A stretch of 59,475 nt of DNA from Candidatus Gastranaerophilales bacterium (GTDB lineage: Bacteria; Cyanobacteriota; Vampirovibrionia; Gastranaerophilales; Gastranaerophilaceae), in NCBI GenBank assembly GCA_947857085.1, contig CANUDF010000004.1, forward strand, positions 1 to 59,475. Reading direction: 5' to 3'. How positions within the stretch are numbered: the stretch's first letter is position 1; each line of letters begins with the position of its first letter. The notes under the pieces were generated by a model. The model was not told the origin of the DNA, did no database searches, and was given only the letters and a program-made list of their open reading frames with translations. This document shows, piece after piece, positions 45,000 to 53,606 of the stretch. The position numbers and the translations under genes were made by a program.

Positions 45000-46439
45000 T
45001 TAATTAATTAATTTTTCTAACTTTTCTATTCTTTCTTTTAATTCTTTGTTTTCGTTTTCAAGTTTTTTAATTTTATTATCATGTTCTGTAACTTTAAACA
45101 AAACCTTTTTAACTTCCGAAACAAGATTTTGGACTATTATATCAAGCTGCTTTATAGCATTTATCATTGAATAAAACATTTCATCTTTTCTTATTAAAAG
45201 ATATCCGGCATCATCTTTTTCGACAGAATTAGGAAATATTTTCTGTAAATCCTGTGCAATAACACCGACTTGAGGCTTTTTATTTTTATCATTTTTGAAC
45301 GTAAAATCAAAAACTTCAAGCTTTTTTACCTGCTCAAGACCTGCTTTATTTTTACCTTCTATATTCTTTAGACGTTTATCTGAATAATCATAAAATGCTT
45401 TAGCCTCAGCCCAGGAAGTGGACGGTATACATTGAGGATACCAGTTAGGGCAAGTCATCTTATTACTTATTGATGCTATATTATGTCCGTCTTTATCGTT
45501 TTGTCCTCCATTAAAAGCAAGCCTTGCTATTTCAAATCTGTCTTCTGAGTTAGTGGGTCGTGCATGAAACCATAAGTTTCCCATAACCAATAAATCACCT
45601 GGAATAATAACTTTACCATCCAAACCTCCAAGCATAATCATTGGTTTACTTGTATCAGTATAAAATGAATCTGTGGTAAAAGCCGTGTTAGAATAACCAA
45701 CACAGGTTTTATAACTGCCTGTTGTAATGTTTTTACAAATCTGACTTGTTCCAATTTGAGTATTATAGTCACCGGTGTTAGACGAAAGAGCATAGTCACC
45801 AATACCTATGTTATAATTACCAGCTGCACTATACATTGCTTGATTGCCAATAGCAATATTATTTGTACCTGTAGAAAGTGACTTCAAAGCACCTGAACCA
45901 ACGGCTGTATTATAACCACCACTTGTAAGAGACTGCAATGCCTGAAATCCCAAAGCGGTATTATTTGTACCGCTCAATGTTGTAAGATTTAAGGCAGATA
46001 ACCCTATACCCGTATTAGCATAAGATTTTGAGGGATTATGCACACCAGATGTAGAACTTCCTAAAAAAAGATTATTTTTATCCAAATGCAGCTGGCCAAC
46101 CCTGTCATTAGAAGATAACAAACTAATTTGTGCTTGAGTTTTATTCGCATTAATTAACAATTTAGAATTTATATCATTGCTTGACTTACTATTCTTGCCA
46201 ATCATGGCTGTTTGTCCAGATGCTAATCCATAATAAATATCGCTGTTATTTGACGCATAACGCCATGGACTGTTTAAATCAACTGTTTTACGCTTGGTCA
46301 TCAGTGGTGCAAATGCTGCTAATATTATTGTTAATATCAGCATTACTACCATCATTTCAGCTAGCGTAAACCCTAGCCTGGAGCAGTTTAGTTTTGCCCC
46401 CCCCCCGTCTGCTACTTGTTTTTTTAAATAGAAATTCAT
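45000..46439 (-). CDS. Prepilin-like fibre protein with S74 chaperone domain; poly-G leader in frame
   Basis: The 479-residue protein starts at ATG 46437-46439 (AAGGAG upstream) as MNFYLKKQVAD, then GGG from 10 G (46397-46406), AKLNCSRLG and the prepilin cleavage site and helix FTLAEMMVVMLILTIILAAF. The ectodomain has head-type repeats found in trimeric fibres (NTALGFQALQSL, NTAVGSGALKSL, NIAIGNQAMYS, NIGIGDYALSS) and a C-terminal intramolecular chaperone of peptidase S74 type with the Ser-Lys site SDKRLKNI, ending in a coiled coil. S74 domains are known from phage tail spikes; a pilin N-terminus on such a fibre is unusual. It is the only poly-G prepilin here in the on frame. Confidence 0.85.
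   Translation of the reverse strand: MNFYLKKQVADGGGAKLNCSRLGFTLAEMMVVMLILTIILAAFAPLMTKRKTVDLNSPWRYASNNSDIYYGLASGQTAMIGKNSKSSNDINSKLLINANKTQAQISLLSSNDRVGQLHLDKNNLFLGSSTSGVHNPSKSYANTGIGLSALNLTTLSGTNNTALGFQALQSLTSGGYNTAVGSGALKSLSTGTNNIAIGNQAMYSAAGNYNIGIGDYALSSNTGDYNTQIGTSQICKNITTGSYKTCVGYSNTAFTTDSFYTDTSKPMIMLGGLDGKVIIPGDLLVMGNLWFHARPTNSEDRFEIARLAFNGGQNDKDGHNIASISNKMTCPNWYPQCIPSTSWAEAKAFYDYSDKRLKNIEGKNKAGLEQVKKLEVFDFTFKNDKNKKPQVGVIAQDLQKIFPNSVEKDDAGYLLIRKDEMFYSMINAIKQLDIIVQNLVSEVKKVLFKVTEHDNKIKKLENENKELKERIEKLEKLIN
46397..46406 (-). repeat. G10 tract in prepilin leader, in frame
   Basis: Ten C on the plus strand, 33 bases after the start codon on the coding strand; codes for Gly-Gly-Gly plus the first base of an Ala codon. 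Any change not a multiple of three would turn the gene off. Confidence 0.9.
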
Positions 46440-46464
46440 TTTCTTGTAACTCCTTATAATTTTA

Positions 46465-46493
46465 ATATTAGTAAATGATTTAAAACATGTCAA
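46465..46493 (-). promoter_or_regulatory. Promoter of the prepilin/S74 gene
   Basis: On the minus strand TTGACA (46488-46493), 17 bases, TAATAT (46465-46470), just behind the murG stop. The gene thus has its own promoter despite lying behind the mur cluster. Confidence 0.65.
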
Positions 46494-46497
46494 TTTA

Positions 46498-47619
46498 TTA
46501 ATTAATATCCCTTAATTGTTTAACAATTCTGTTCACCCCGTCATATTTTGCTAATTTTAAAGAATTTGTCTGTAGTTTTTCAAGCATATCCTTATTTTTT
46601 ATTAGTTCATTAATTAAATCAAGAAGTTTTTGTGATGTAACTTCTGCATCTTCAAGATAAATTCCGGCAGAGTTTTCTTCTATATACCGAGCATTTTTAC
46701 GTTGATGGTCAGCTGCGGCATGAGGATAAGGAATATAAATCGAAGCAATACCTGAAGCACAAAGCTCAGATATACTTAAAGAACCCGCCCTTGACACAGC
46801 AATATCCGAAGCTTTTAAAACAGAAACCATATCTTCAAAATAAGGTTTAACAATAATATTTTTATCAGCCTCATATTCCGGATAAAGCATTTTCAGGTGT
46901 TCTACGACCTTATCAAAATTTTTCTTCCCTGTTTGAAATATTACTTGAATATCATAATCTTTTGATAAAGTTTTTAAAATTCCGACGACCGCAGTATTAA
47001 TCGATTTAGCCCCCTGTGAGCCGCCCATAATACACAATGTCAATTTATCAGTCAATCCTAAATCTTTTCTTGCAATCTCCTTTGACAAAGTTTTAAATGT
47101 TGTACGTATCGGGTTGCCGTTTATAAAACAATTTTCATTATCTATATAATTCTGTGCACATTCAAAAGCAAGTGAAACACTGGAAGCATAAGGCGCTAGT
47201 TTTCGCGTTACAAGACCGGGCTTAGCATCACAGTCGTGCAAAACAAAAGGAACTTTTAAAATTTTGGCAGCGATTAATACAGGAGCTGATACATACCCCC
47301 CTGTACCAAAAATAACGTCCGGTTTGTATTTTATAATATAAAAAGCACTTTTTATAACTGCAAAAGAAAGTCTTATTCCCCACCCGATAAGTTCAACACC
47401 TAATTTTCGAGGCATTCCTGAGATATTTACCGGTAAAAAATCATAACCCTTTTTTATTACAATATCAAATTCCAAATTATCCGGATTCCCAATATAATAA
47501 ATAGTATTTCCGCCCTCGCCATTCAAATAATCAGCAACAGCTACAGCTGGATATATATGCCCTCCGGTACCGCCTCCGGTTACAAAATATTTGGTATTCT
47601 CAGATTTCACTTTCTGCAT
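46498..47619 (-). CDS. murG: UDP-N-acetylglucosamine transferase MurG
   Basis: The 373-residue inner-face membrane-bound GT28 glycosyltransferase forms lipid II. It has GGGTGGHIYPAVAVADYL (about 15-32), VFGTGGYVSAPVLIAAK, GGSQGAKSIN and SRAGSLSISELCASG near the UDP site. It overlaps ftsW by 20 bases at the end of the murF-mraY-murD-ftsW-murG cluster. Confidence 0.95.
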   Translation of the reverse strand: MQKVKSENTKYFVTGGGTGGHIYPAVAVADYLNGEGGNTIYYIGNPDNLEFDIVIKKGYDFLPVNISGMPRKLGVELIGWGIRLSFAVIKSAFYIIKYKPDVIFGTGGYVSAPVLIAAKILKVPFVLHDCDAKPGLVTRKLAPYASSVSLAFECAQNYIDNENCFINGNPIRTTFKTLSKEIARKDLGLTDKLTLCIMGGSQGAKSINTAVVGILKTLSKDYDIQVIFQTGKKNFDKVVEHLKMLYPEYEADKNIIVKPYFEDMVSVLKASDIAVSRAGSLSISELCASGIASIYIPYPHAAADHQRKNARYIEENSAGIYLEDAEVTSQKLLDLINELIKNKDMLEKLQTNSLKLAKYDGVNRIVKQLRDIN

Positions 47620-48778
47620 TCCTTATTTTCTTAATTCTTTTCTTTGAAATATTCAAAAGAATTCCAACCATCCACAATGACACTATAAGTGACGAACCGC
47701 CGTAACTTATAAACGGAAGCGGAACACCTGTTGTAGGCAGGAATGAACTTGCGACACTCATATTCAAAAATGCCTGAAATCCTATTGAAAAAGTCAATCC
47801 GACAGCCAGCAGTTTTCCGTACATATCAGGACACCTGCCTGCAATCAAAAATCCGCGCTGAACAAATGTAAAAAATAAACCTATTACAAGAAGACAGCCA
47901 ATAAAGCCCATTTCTTCCGCTATAACCGCAAAAATAAAATCCGTATGACATTCAGGCAGATAGTATAGTTTTTGAATAGACCCACCGTAACCTACTCCGC
48001 TAAAGCCGCCTGAGGCAAATGCAATTAATGATTGGATAATATTATATCCTGCACCTTGAGGATCCGTTTCAGGATGTCTCCAAATTCTTAAACGCTGAAG
48101 CTGATAAGGTTTTATTATAGTAGTCGCCGCAATAACAATTGCAGTAACACCGGCTGTAACCGCACTTAAAAATAACTTCATTGAACCGCCTGCACACAAA
48201 AACATAACAACGGAAGTTGATAAAAGCAAAATAACCATACTAAGGTTTGGCTGTGCAAAAATAAAGGCAATCATTGCCAATATAGGCAAAAATGCAAATA
48301 CCCATTTACTCTGGTCAAAAAGATTTGCATCATTTTTAAATGCTGACGCGAGAAGCATAACTACCGCTGGTTTGGCAAATTCAGAAGGCTGCAATTGAAA
48401 CCCTGCAATATTTATCCATCTTTTGGCTCCGTTTACAGTTACCCCTAAAGGCGTAAAATCCACTAATATCAAAGCTAAAATTATTATAATCATAAAAACT
48501 GTATTCCACTGGGATAATTTTTTATAATCATAGTTGGAAAAAAACTTTAAACCGATAAAACCCACAATAAAAGCCAGAACTTGCTTTATTAAAAATTGTG
48601 CAGGATTTCCGCCTTCATCAAGACATTTTGGCGCTGTAGCGGAAAATATTGCCAGAAATCCAATTATAACAAGAAAAGCAACCACTACTAACAGTGTTTT
48701 ATCAGGTGATGAAACAATAATACTTTGAAAAGGGCGTTTTCTTCCGGGAGTTCTATTTTCAGATCTTTGATAAGACAT
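47600..48778 (-). CDS. ftsW: Lipid II glycosyltransferase FtsW
   Basis: The SEDS-family protein (about 392 residues) has ten hydrophobic segments and signature parts AGFQLQPSEFAKPAVVMLLAS, QPNLSMVILL, YQLQRLRIWRHPETDPQGAGYN, AEEMGFIGCL and PLPFISYGGSSL. It polymerises septal glycan strands. Start chosen at ATG 48776-48778 (MSYQRSENR), 20 bases inside the murD end. Confidence 0.95.
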   Translation of the reverse strand: MSYQRSENRTPGRKRPFQSIIVSSPDKTLLVVVAFLVIIGFLAIFSATAPKCLDEGGNPAQFLIKQVLAFIVGFIGLKFFSNYDYKKLSQWNTVFMIIIILALILVDFTPLGVTVNGAKRWINIAGFQLQPSEFAKPAVVMLLASAFKNDANLFDQSKWVFAFLPILAMIAFIFAQPNLSMVILLLSTSVVMFLCAGGSMKLFLSAVTAGVTAIVIAATTIIKPYQLQRLRIWRHPETDPQGAGYNIIQSLIAFASGGFSGVGYGGSIQKLYYLPECHTDFIFAVIAEEMGFIGCLLVIGLFFTFVQRGFLIAGRCPDMYGKLLAVGLTFSIGFQAFLNMSVASSFLPTTGVPLPFISYGGSSLIVSLWMVGILLNISKKRIKKIRNAESEI

Positions 48779-50069
48779 AATCTTTAAATACTTCCCCCCT
48801 TTCTTCGTAACTTTTAAACATATCAAAACTTGCACATGCCGGTGATAATAAAACTACATCAGGTTCAAGTTCACAGGCTTTATCAATTGCACTCTGCAAG
48901 GTAACTTCTTTAATTATATTATTAAATCCTGCATTTTCCAGATTTTTTTCAAATCTTTCAGATGCTTCACCTATTAGAATTACAGCTTTAATATATTTTT
49001 TTACTTCATCACAAAATTCTTTTAAACTTGTATTTTTATCACGTCCGCCTGCAATAAGGACAACATCTTTGTTATTGAATGATTTAATTGCAACAATAGC
49101 AGCCTCAGGATTTGTAGCTTTAGAATCATTGTAAAAAGCCATACTGTCTTTTTCTGCAATTAACTCCAGTCTATGAGCCGGAGACTTGAACTCTTTAATT
49201 GCATTAATTATTAAATCATCTTCTATACCTGCAAGTTTTGCACATATTATTGCACACTCAACATTCTGATAGTTATGCTCACCTACAAGAGGACAGTCAG
49301 AAACAGGCATTACAAACTCAACTACACCGTCATTCTCGTAGATGAATTCATCATTTTTGATATAGCAGGCATTGCCGCTTTTCCTTTCCCCGAAATAAAA
49401 AACTTTTCCATCTGCCTCAAAATCTTTTAATCTTTCATCGCAAGCATTTAAAACTGAATATTCAGGAGCCTGGGGTGACTTAAAAATTTTTGCCTTTGCT
49501 GCAAAATAATTTTCAATTCCCTGATGCCAATCTATATGATCAGGTGTAAAATTAGTCCATACAGATATGAAAGGTGTTAATGTAGGACTCATTGCAATCT
49601 GATAAGAACTCATTTCGCAAACATAATAATCAAGCTTATCATCTGCAAAATCACATGGAGGCTGGCCAATGTTTCCACACGCCTTTGCCTTGAATTTCTT
49701 TTCAAATATATGAGCAGTCAAAGCTGTGGTTGTAGTTTTTCCGTTTGTACCTGTTACTGCTATGAAAGGAGTATCACTCATCCTATAAGCAAGTTCTAAT
49801 TCTGATATAACAGGGATATTTTTAAGCCTTAAAAGTTCTATTATAACGCTATGCGGAGGTATCCCGGGACTTGTAACTGCAAATTCGGAATTTTGAACAA
49901 ATTCAAAAGAATGACCGCCTGTCTCTATATGTATACCTGAATTTTCAAGTTCAGCAGGTATTTCTATATTTTTACTTTCCGTAAGATAAACATCATAACC
50001 GTGTTTTTTTAGAAATTTTGCTGCTGCAATACCGCTTTTTGATAACCCGAGAACCAGAACCTTACCCAT
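48759..50069 (-). CDS. murD: UDP-N-acetylmuramoylalanine--D-glutamate ligase
   Basis: The 436-residue cytosolic ligase has a Rossmann-like N-terminus (VLGLSKSGIAAAKFL), ATP-binding GTNGKTTTTALTAH, HIDWHQGIENYF-type central residues and NDSKATNPEA. It adds D-Glu to UDP-MurNAc-Ala. It is 1 base after mraY. Confidence 0.96.
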   Translation of the reverse strand: MGKVLVLGLSKSGIAAAKFLKKHGYDVYLTESKNIEIPAELENSGIHIETGGHSFEFVQNSEFAVTSPGIPPHSVIIELLRLKNIPVISELELAYRMSDTPFIAVTGTNGKTTTTALTAHIFEKKFKAKACGNIGQPPCDFADDKLDYYVCEMSSYQIAMSPTLTPFISVWTNFTPDHIDWHQGIENYFAAKAKIFKSPQAPEYSVLNACDERLKDFEADGKVFYFGERKSGNACYIKNDEFIYENDGVVEFVMPVSDCPLVGEHNYQNVECAIICAKLAGIEDDLIINAIKEFKSPAHRLELIAEKDSMAFYNDSKATNPEAAIVAIKSFNNKDVVLIAGGRDKNTSLKEFCDEVKKYIKAVILIGEASERFEKNLENAGFNNIIKEVTLQSAIDKACELEPDVVLLSPACASFDMFKSYEERGEVFKDYVLSKI

Positions 50070-50070
50070 A

Positions 50071-51051
50071 CTATATAATTCCTTTTACAAATAATTCAAA
50101 TAACCCAACCGCAAATATCGAACATATTAGTGATACCGTTGCAAATACAATAACAACTCTCTTCTCACTCCAGTTACAAAGTTCAAAATGATGATGAATC
50201 GGAGCCATTTTAAAAACTCGTTTTCCTGTTGTTTTGAAACTTGTTACCTGAATAATTACAGACAATGTTTCAACAACAAACACAGCAGCAAGGAAAATTA
50301 ACAGAAATTCAAATTTTCCCATGACTGCTAGAGTTCCAAGAAGTCCCCCTATAGCAAGCGAACCTGTATCGCCCATAAAAACCTGTGCTTTCGGTTTATT
50401 ATATTTCAAAAATCCAGCCAGTGCACCTGCTGCAGCGGCAGATATAATTGCAACTTCGCTATATCCGCTGAATATTGCAATTAAAGAACATGCAATAAAA
50501 GCAGGAATACCGGTAGAAGCAGCCAGACCATCTAACCCATCTGTCAGGTTATACGCATTGGACGAGCCTGTTATAATAAATACAGATAACAGCGGATAAA
50601 CCCATCCTAAATTAATAACCCAATGACCTATTGAAAAATATGAGCCGTATGGATTAGTCATCATAACATACAATGTAGGAAGCAAAGCTATGGCAATCTG
50701 TCTCAAAAGTTTTCCTCTGGGAGTTAAACCGTCATTACCTTTACCTTTAAGCTTTATATAATCATCCTGAAAACCGGCAAAAGTATAAAAAACCAGCGTT
50801 ATAAGTATAATAAATGCATCTGTTGTGAGCCTTTGAGCAAGCATAAGCGCAGTAATTGAAGCAGTAATAACTGCCAGAATTATGAAAACACCCCCTGTTG
50901 TTGGAGTTCCCTGCTTTTTAGCATGTGTTTCCGGAGCTAAATCTTTTACATACTGACCTATTAATTTCTTTTTTAAAAAATCAATATACGGAACCCCGAA
51001 TAAAAGGCATAAAATCATTCCTAAAAGAAATGATACTGTAATCATTATCAT
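50071..51051 (-). CDS. mraY: Phospho-MurNAc-pentapeptide transferase MraY
   Basis: The 326-residue polytopic membrane enzyme makes lipid I. Motifs seen are HAKKQGTPTTGGVFI, FQDDYIKLKGKGNDGL (catalytic Asp pair), NAYNLTDGLDGLA, FMGDTGSLAIGG and PIHHHFEL. It overlaps murF by 4 bases. Confidence 0.97.
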   Translation of the reverse strand: MIMITVSFLLGMILCLLFGVPYIDFLKKKLIGQYVKDLAPETHAKKQGTPTTGGVFIILAVITASITALMLAQRLTTDAFIILITLVFYTFAGFQDDYIKLKGKGNDGLTPRGKLLRQIAIALLPTLYVMMTNPYGSYFSIGHWVINLGWVYPLLSVFIITGSSNAYNLTDGLDGLAASTGIPAFIACSLIAIFSGYSEVAIISAAAAGALAGFLKYNKPKAQVFMGDTGSLAIGGLLGTLAVMGKFEFLLIFLAAVFVVETLSVIIQVTSFKTTGKRVFKMAPIHHHFELCNWSEKRVVIVFATVSLICSIFAVGLFELFVKGII

Positions 51052-52376
51052 AGCTTACCTCGTTTCAAACCTTCAATAATTTCTTCAAATTTCATTGACC
51101 GGGAGGCCTTTAAAAATATTGTATTACCGACATCCAAATTATCAAGAATGTAACAGGAAGCTTCACTATTCTCTCGAAAAGACTTCACTTGATATCCGGC
51201 TCTGCCAAGCACAGTACCAATTTCGGCGGCAAGATTTCCAATCGTAATGAATTTTACATTCTTATAATTTTGGTTTACAAGATACTCACCTACTTCTCGG
51301 TGGAATTCTAATTCTTTTTCGCCAAGCTCGCCCATATCACCCAGTACTACAACAGGATTTTTATAAAGCTCAATAAATGTCTTTACAGCTGCTTTCATAG
51401 ATTCAGGATTTGCATTATAACTGTCATTAATAACTTTATATCCTGAGATTTCCTGAACTTCCCATCTTTTTTCAATCGGACGATATGAAGCAAGTCCCCG
51501 CTTAATTTCTTCATAAGACATATTTAGTTTATAACCTAATTCAATTGCTGAAAGCGAGTTTTCAATATTATAATCACCTTCTGTATTCAATACATATTCC
51601 TTATCTTTATAAATAAATCTCGAATATGCAGGCTTTCTTTCTAAAACCTCCACACTATCTAAAGAATAATATATCTTTTCACCATCAAAATTAACAGCAT
51701 TTTTAATTCTTTCCTGATTTAAGGCTATAAATGTACCGTTTTTATTTAAATATTGTGCAACTTCACATTTAGCTCTGGCTATATTTTCAAGGCTTCCGAG
51801 TCTTCCGATATGTGCGGAACCTGCATTCGTAATTACAGCATAATCGGGCTCTGCATATTTTGAAATCAGTTCAATTTCTCCTAATCCGCGCATACCCATT
51901 TCAACAATCAACACATCTGTTTCATGGGTCATTTCAAATACAGTCTGACAAAACCCTATTTCATTATTATGATTTGAGAATGTTTTAATTGTGTTATATT
52001 TTTCCTTAACAACGGAATAAACCATTTCTTTGGTAGTTGTTTTACCGGAACTGCCTGTTATTGCAATAACTACAGGGTTGATTTTATTGCGGTAAAAATT
52101 TGCAAGTTTCAAATAAGTTTTTAATGTATTATCAACTTTTAAAACAATTGAAGCATTATTGAAGATTTTATCACCGGTTGTAAAATACCCTGATGCACCT
52201 TTATTCAATGCATCAGCAATAAAATTTTCACCATCAAAATTTGCACCTTTTAAAGGCAAATATATATCTTGTTTTTTAATAGTTCTGGTATCGGTAGAAA
52301 TAGTATAATCATTACTCTCACCGCATGATTTTAATACTTCCGCCCCTGAAGCTTTAACTATCTCATCTTCTCTCAT
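51048..52376 (-). CDS. murF: UDP-MurNAc-tripeptide--D-Ala-D-Ala ligase MurF
   Basis: The 442-residue ligase has ITGSSGKTTTKEM (ATP site, about 106-118), FSNHNNEIGFCQT, VEMGMRGLGEI, and NDSYNANPESMKAA. First gene of the cell-wall cluster. The ATG is 6 bases after a TATTAT, again compatible with a leaderless mRNA, although no good -35 is seen. Confidence 0.95.
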   Translation of the reverse strand: MREDEIVKASGAEVLKSCGESNDYTISTDTRTIKKQDIYLPLKGANFDGENFIADALNKGASGYFTTGDKIFNNASIVLKVDNTLKTYLKLANFYRNKINPVVIAITGSSGKTTTKEMVYSVVKEKYNTIKTFSNHNNEIGFCQTVFEMTHETDVLIVEMGMRGLGEIELISKYAEPDYAVITNAGSAHIGRLGSLENIARAKCEVAQYLNKNGTFIALNQERIKNAVNFDGEKIYYSLDSVEVLERKPAYSRFIYKDKEYVLNTEGDYNIENSLSAIELGYKLNMSYEEIKRGLASYRPIEKRWEVQEISGYKVINDSYNANPESMKAAVKTFIELYKNPVVVLGDMGELGEKELEFHREVGEYLVNQNYKNVKFITIGNLAAEIGTVLGRAGYQVKSFRENSEASCYILDNLDVGNTIFLKASRSMKFEEIIEGLKRGKL

Positions 52377-52436
52377 ATTCTAATAATACAGCAAACACAA
52401 TCCAAAAATCACAAAGTTAACAAATATTAAAACTAC

Positions 52437-52465
52437 TTGACAAGCGCCATTCAGTATCGGATAAT
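52437..52465 (+). promoter_or_regulatory. rplU-rpmA promoter
   Basis: TTGACA (52437-52442), 17 bases, GATAAT (52460-52465), about 130 bases before the rplU start. Confidence 0.7.
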
Positions 52466-52471
52466 TAATAT

Positions 52472-52595
52472 ACGTATTAGTATGTGGTAACTCGTTAAGT
52501 AAATCCCCCGGGGACAGGAAATATCGCATTAATCAGCCGAATAGTTACTTGTTATGCCCCTTGGGATACGAAACCCGAAATGAAAGGAAAAAGAA
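52472..52595 (+). promoter_or_regulatory. Structured 5' leader of rplU-rpmA
   Basis: The roughly 120-base untranslated leader can form GGTAACT...AGTTACT (52486/52542 region) and pairings between the TCCCCCGGGGA stretch (52504-52514) and GCCCCTTGGGA (52556-52566). This fits an autoregulatory ribosomal-protein leader, as known for L21 in other phyla, but I did not match a named family. Confidence 0.5.
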
Positions 52596-52955
52596 ATGTA
52601 CGCAATTGTAGAAACAGGCGGAAAGCAATATCAGGTTGAAGAAGGCCGCTACGTAGAAGTAGAATTGCTTGATGCAGAAAAAGACAGCAAAGTTGTTTTC
52701 GATAAAGTTGTTATGATCGTAAACGGTAAAAAATCAAAAGTAGGTCAGCCTTACGTAACAGGCGCATCTGCTGAAGGTGTAGTACTTGCAAACGACAAAG
52801 CAAAAAAAGTTATTGTTTTCAAACAAAGACCTAAAAAAGGATACAGAAGAAAACAAGGACACAGACAAGGCTTTACAAGAGTAATGATAAACAAAATCAG
52901 AACTTCAGCACAAAAGAAAGCATCAGCAGAAACAACCGAAACAGCAGCTGAATAA
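52596..52955 (+). CDS. rplU: Ribosomal protein bL21
   Basis: The 119-residue protein begins MYAIVETGGKQYQVEEGRYV and contains KRRPKKGYRRKQGHRQ-type basic motif (FKQRPKKGYRRKQGHRQGFT), the L21 signature. It has a short Ala/Glu-rich C-terminal extension. AAAGGA upstream. Confidence 0.97.
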   Translation: MYAIVETGGKQYQVEEGRYVEVELLDAEKDSKVVFDKVVMIVNGKKSKVGQPYVTGASAEGVVLANDKAKKVIVFKQRPKKGYRRKQGHRQGFTRVMINKIRTSAQKKASAETTETAAE

Positions 52956-52989
52956 AATTTAAGGTAATAAAACAACAAGGAGAATAAAA

Positions 52990-53244
52990 ATGGCACATAA
53001 GAAAGGTATGGGATCTACCCGTAACGGACGTGACTCCGAAGCGAAGCGCTTAGGTGTTAAGAAATTCGGCGGCGAAACTGTTAAAGCCGGTAATATTCTT
53101 GTTCGTCAAAGAGGTACAAAAATCCATCCGGGAAATAACGTAGGTATCGGTTCTGATGATACATTATTCGCGTTAATCGACGGTCAGGTTAAATTTGAAT
53201 CTCACAGACGTGACAGAAAACAAGTCAGTGTTTACGCAGTGTAG
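52990..53244 (+). CDS. rpmA: Ribosomal protein bL27
   Basis: The 84-residue protein begins [20 protein letters not shown], with no N-terminal pre-sequence of the Firmicutes type, and has [17 protein letters not shown] and [22 protein letters not shown] upstream; 34 bases after rplU as usual. Confidence 0.97.
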   Translation: MAHKKGMGSTRNGRDSEAKRLGVKKFGGETVKAGNILVRQRGTKIHPGNNVGIGSDDTLFALIDGQVKFESHRRDRKQVSVYAV

Positions 53245-53264
53245 TAAAATTTAAAAACATTACA

Positions 53265-53302
53265 AAAAAAAGAGAACTGAAATTCAGTTCTCTTTTTTTT
53301 GT
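53265..53302 (+). terminator. Terminator after rpmA
   Basis: A 10-bp stem AGAGAACTGA/TCAGTTCTCT (53271-53293) followed by a run of T. Confidence 0.85.
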
Positions 53303-53393
53303 AAAAATTTATTTACAAATGACAAAAAATATTAAAGTATATCCGCCAAGTTTCCGATAACAAAAATGTAATTAGTTATCTAAGGAGTATCTC

Positions 53394-53549
53394 ATGATAA
53401 AAAAGATTGAACAACCTTCGTGTAATATAAGCGATAGTGTTGAATTTATATTAAGAGGAGCGAGAAAACGCCGTTCTATGGCGTTAATGAATGCGCGTGC
53501 AATAAATGCCGACGCAGGTATTCAGGCCAAACTGGCAGTTGTAAAATAA
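53394..53549 (+). CDS. Small basic 51-aa protein, unknown
   Basis: The ORF begins MIKKIEQPSCNISDSVEF and ends in AGIQAKLAVVK, with a basic centre RGARKRRSMALMNARA. It has a good TAAGGAG site 7 bases before the ATG and is enclosed by two terminators, so it appears to be a single expressed gene. No family recognised. Confidence 0.6.
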   Translation: MIKKIEQPSCNISDSVEFILRGARKRRSMALMNARAINADAGIQAKLAVVK

Positions 53550-53576
53550 AACTGCATGTAAGAAGAGAGTTTAATT

Positions 53577-53605
53577 AAAGGCTGACAAATATGTCAGCCT
53601 TATTT
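53577..53605. terminator. Bidirectional terminator
   Basis: AAGGCTGACA/TGTCAGCCTT hairpin (53578-53601) between the 51-aa gene and the convergent dehydrogenase. Confidence 0.8.
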
Positions 53606-53606
53606 A

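Noticed and set aside
3657-46406. G runs as simple sequencing artefacts
   Set aside because: Errors would not place all four runs in the leader of the same gene family, behind a ribosome site and start codon. Exact lengths remain uncertain, which matters for the on/off calls.
52397-52415. HLR1-like site upstream of rplU
   Set aside because: TCACA and TAACA half-sites are 9 rather than 10 bases apart and both have a mismatch.
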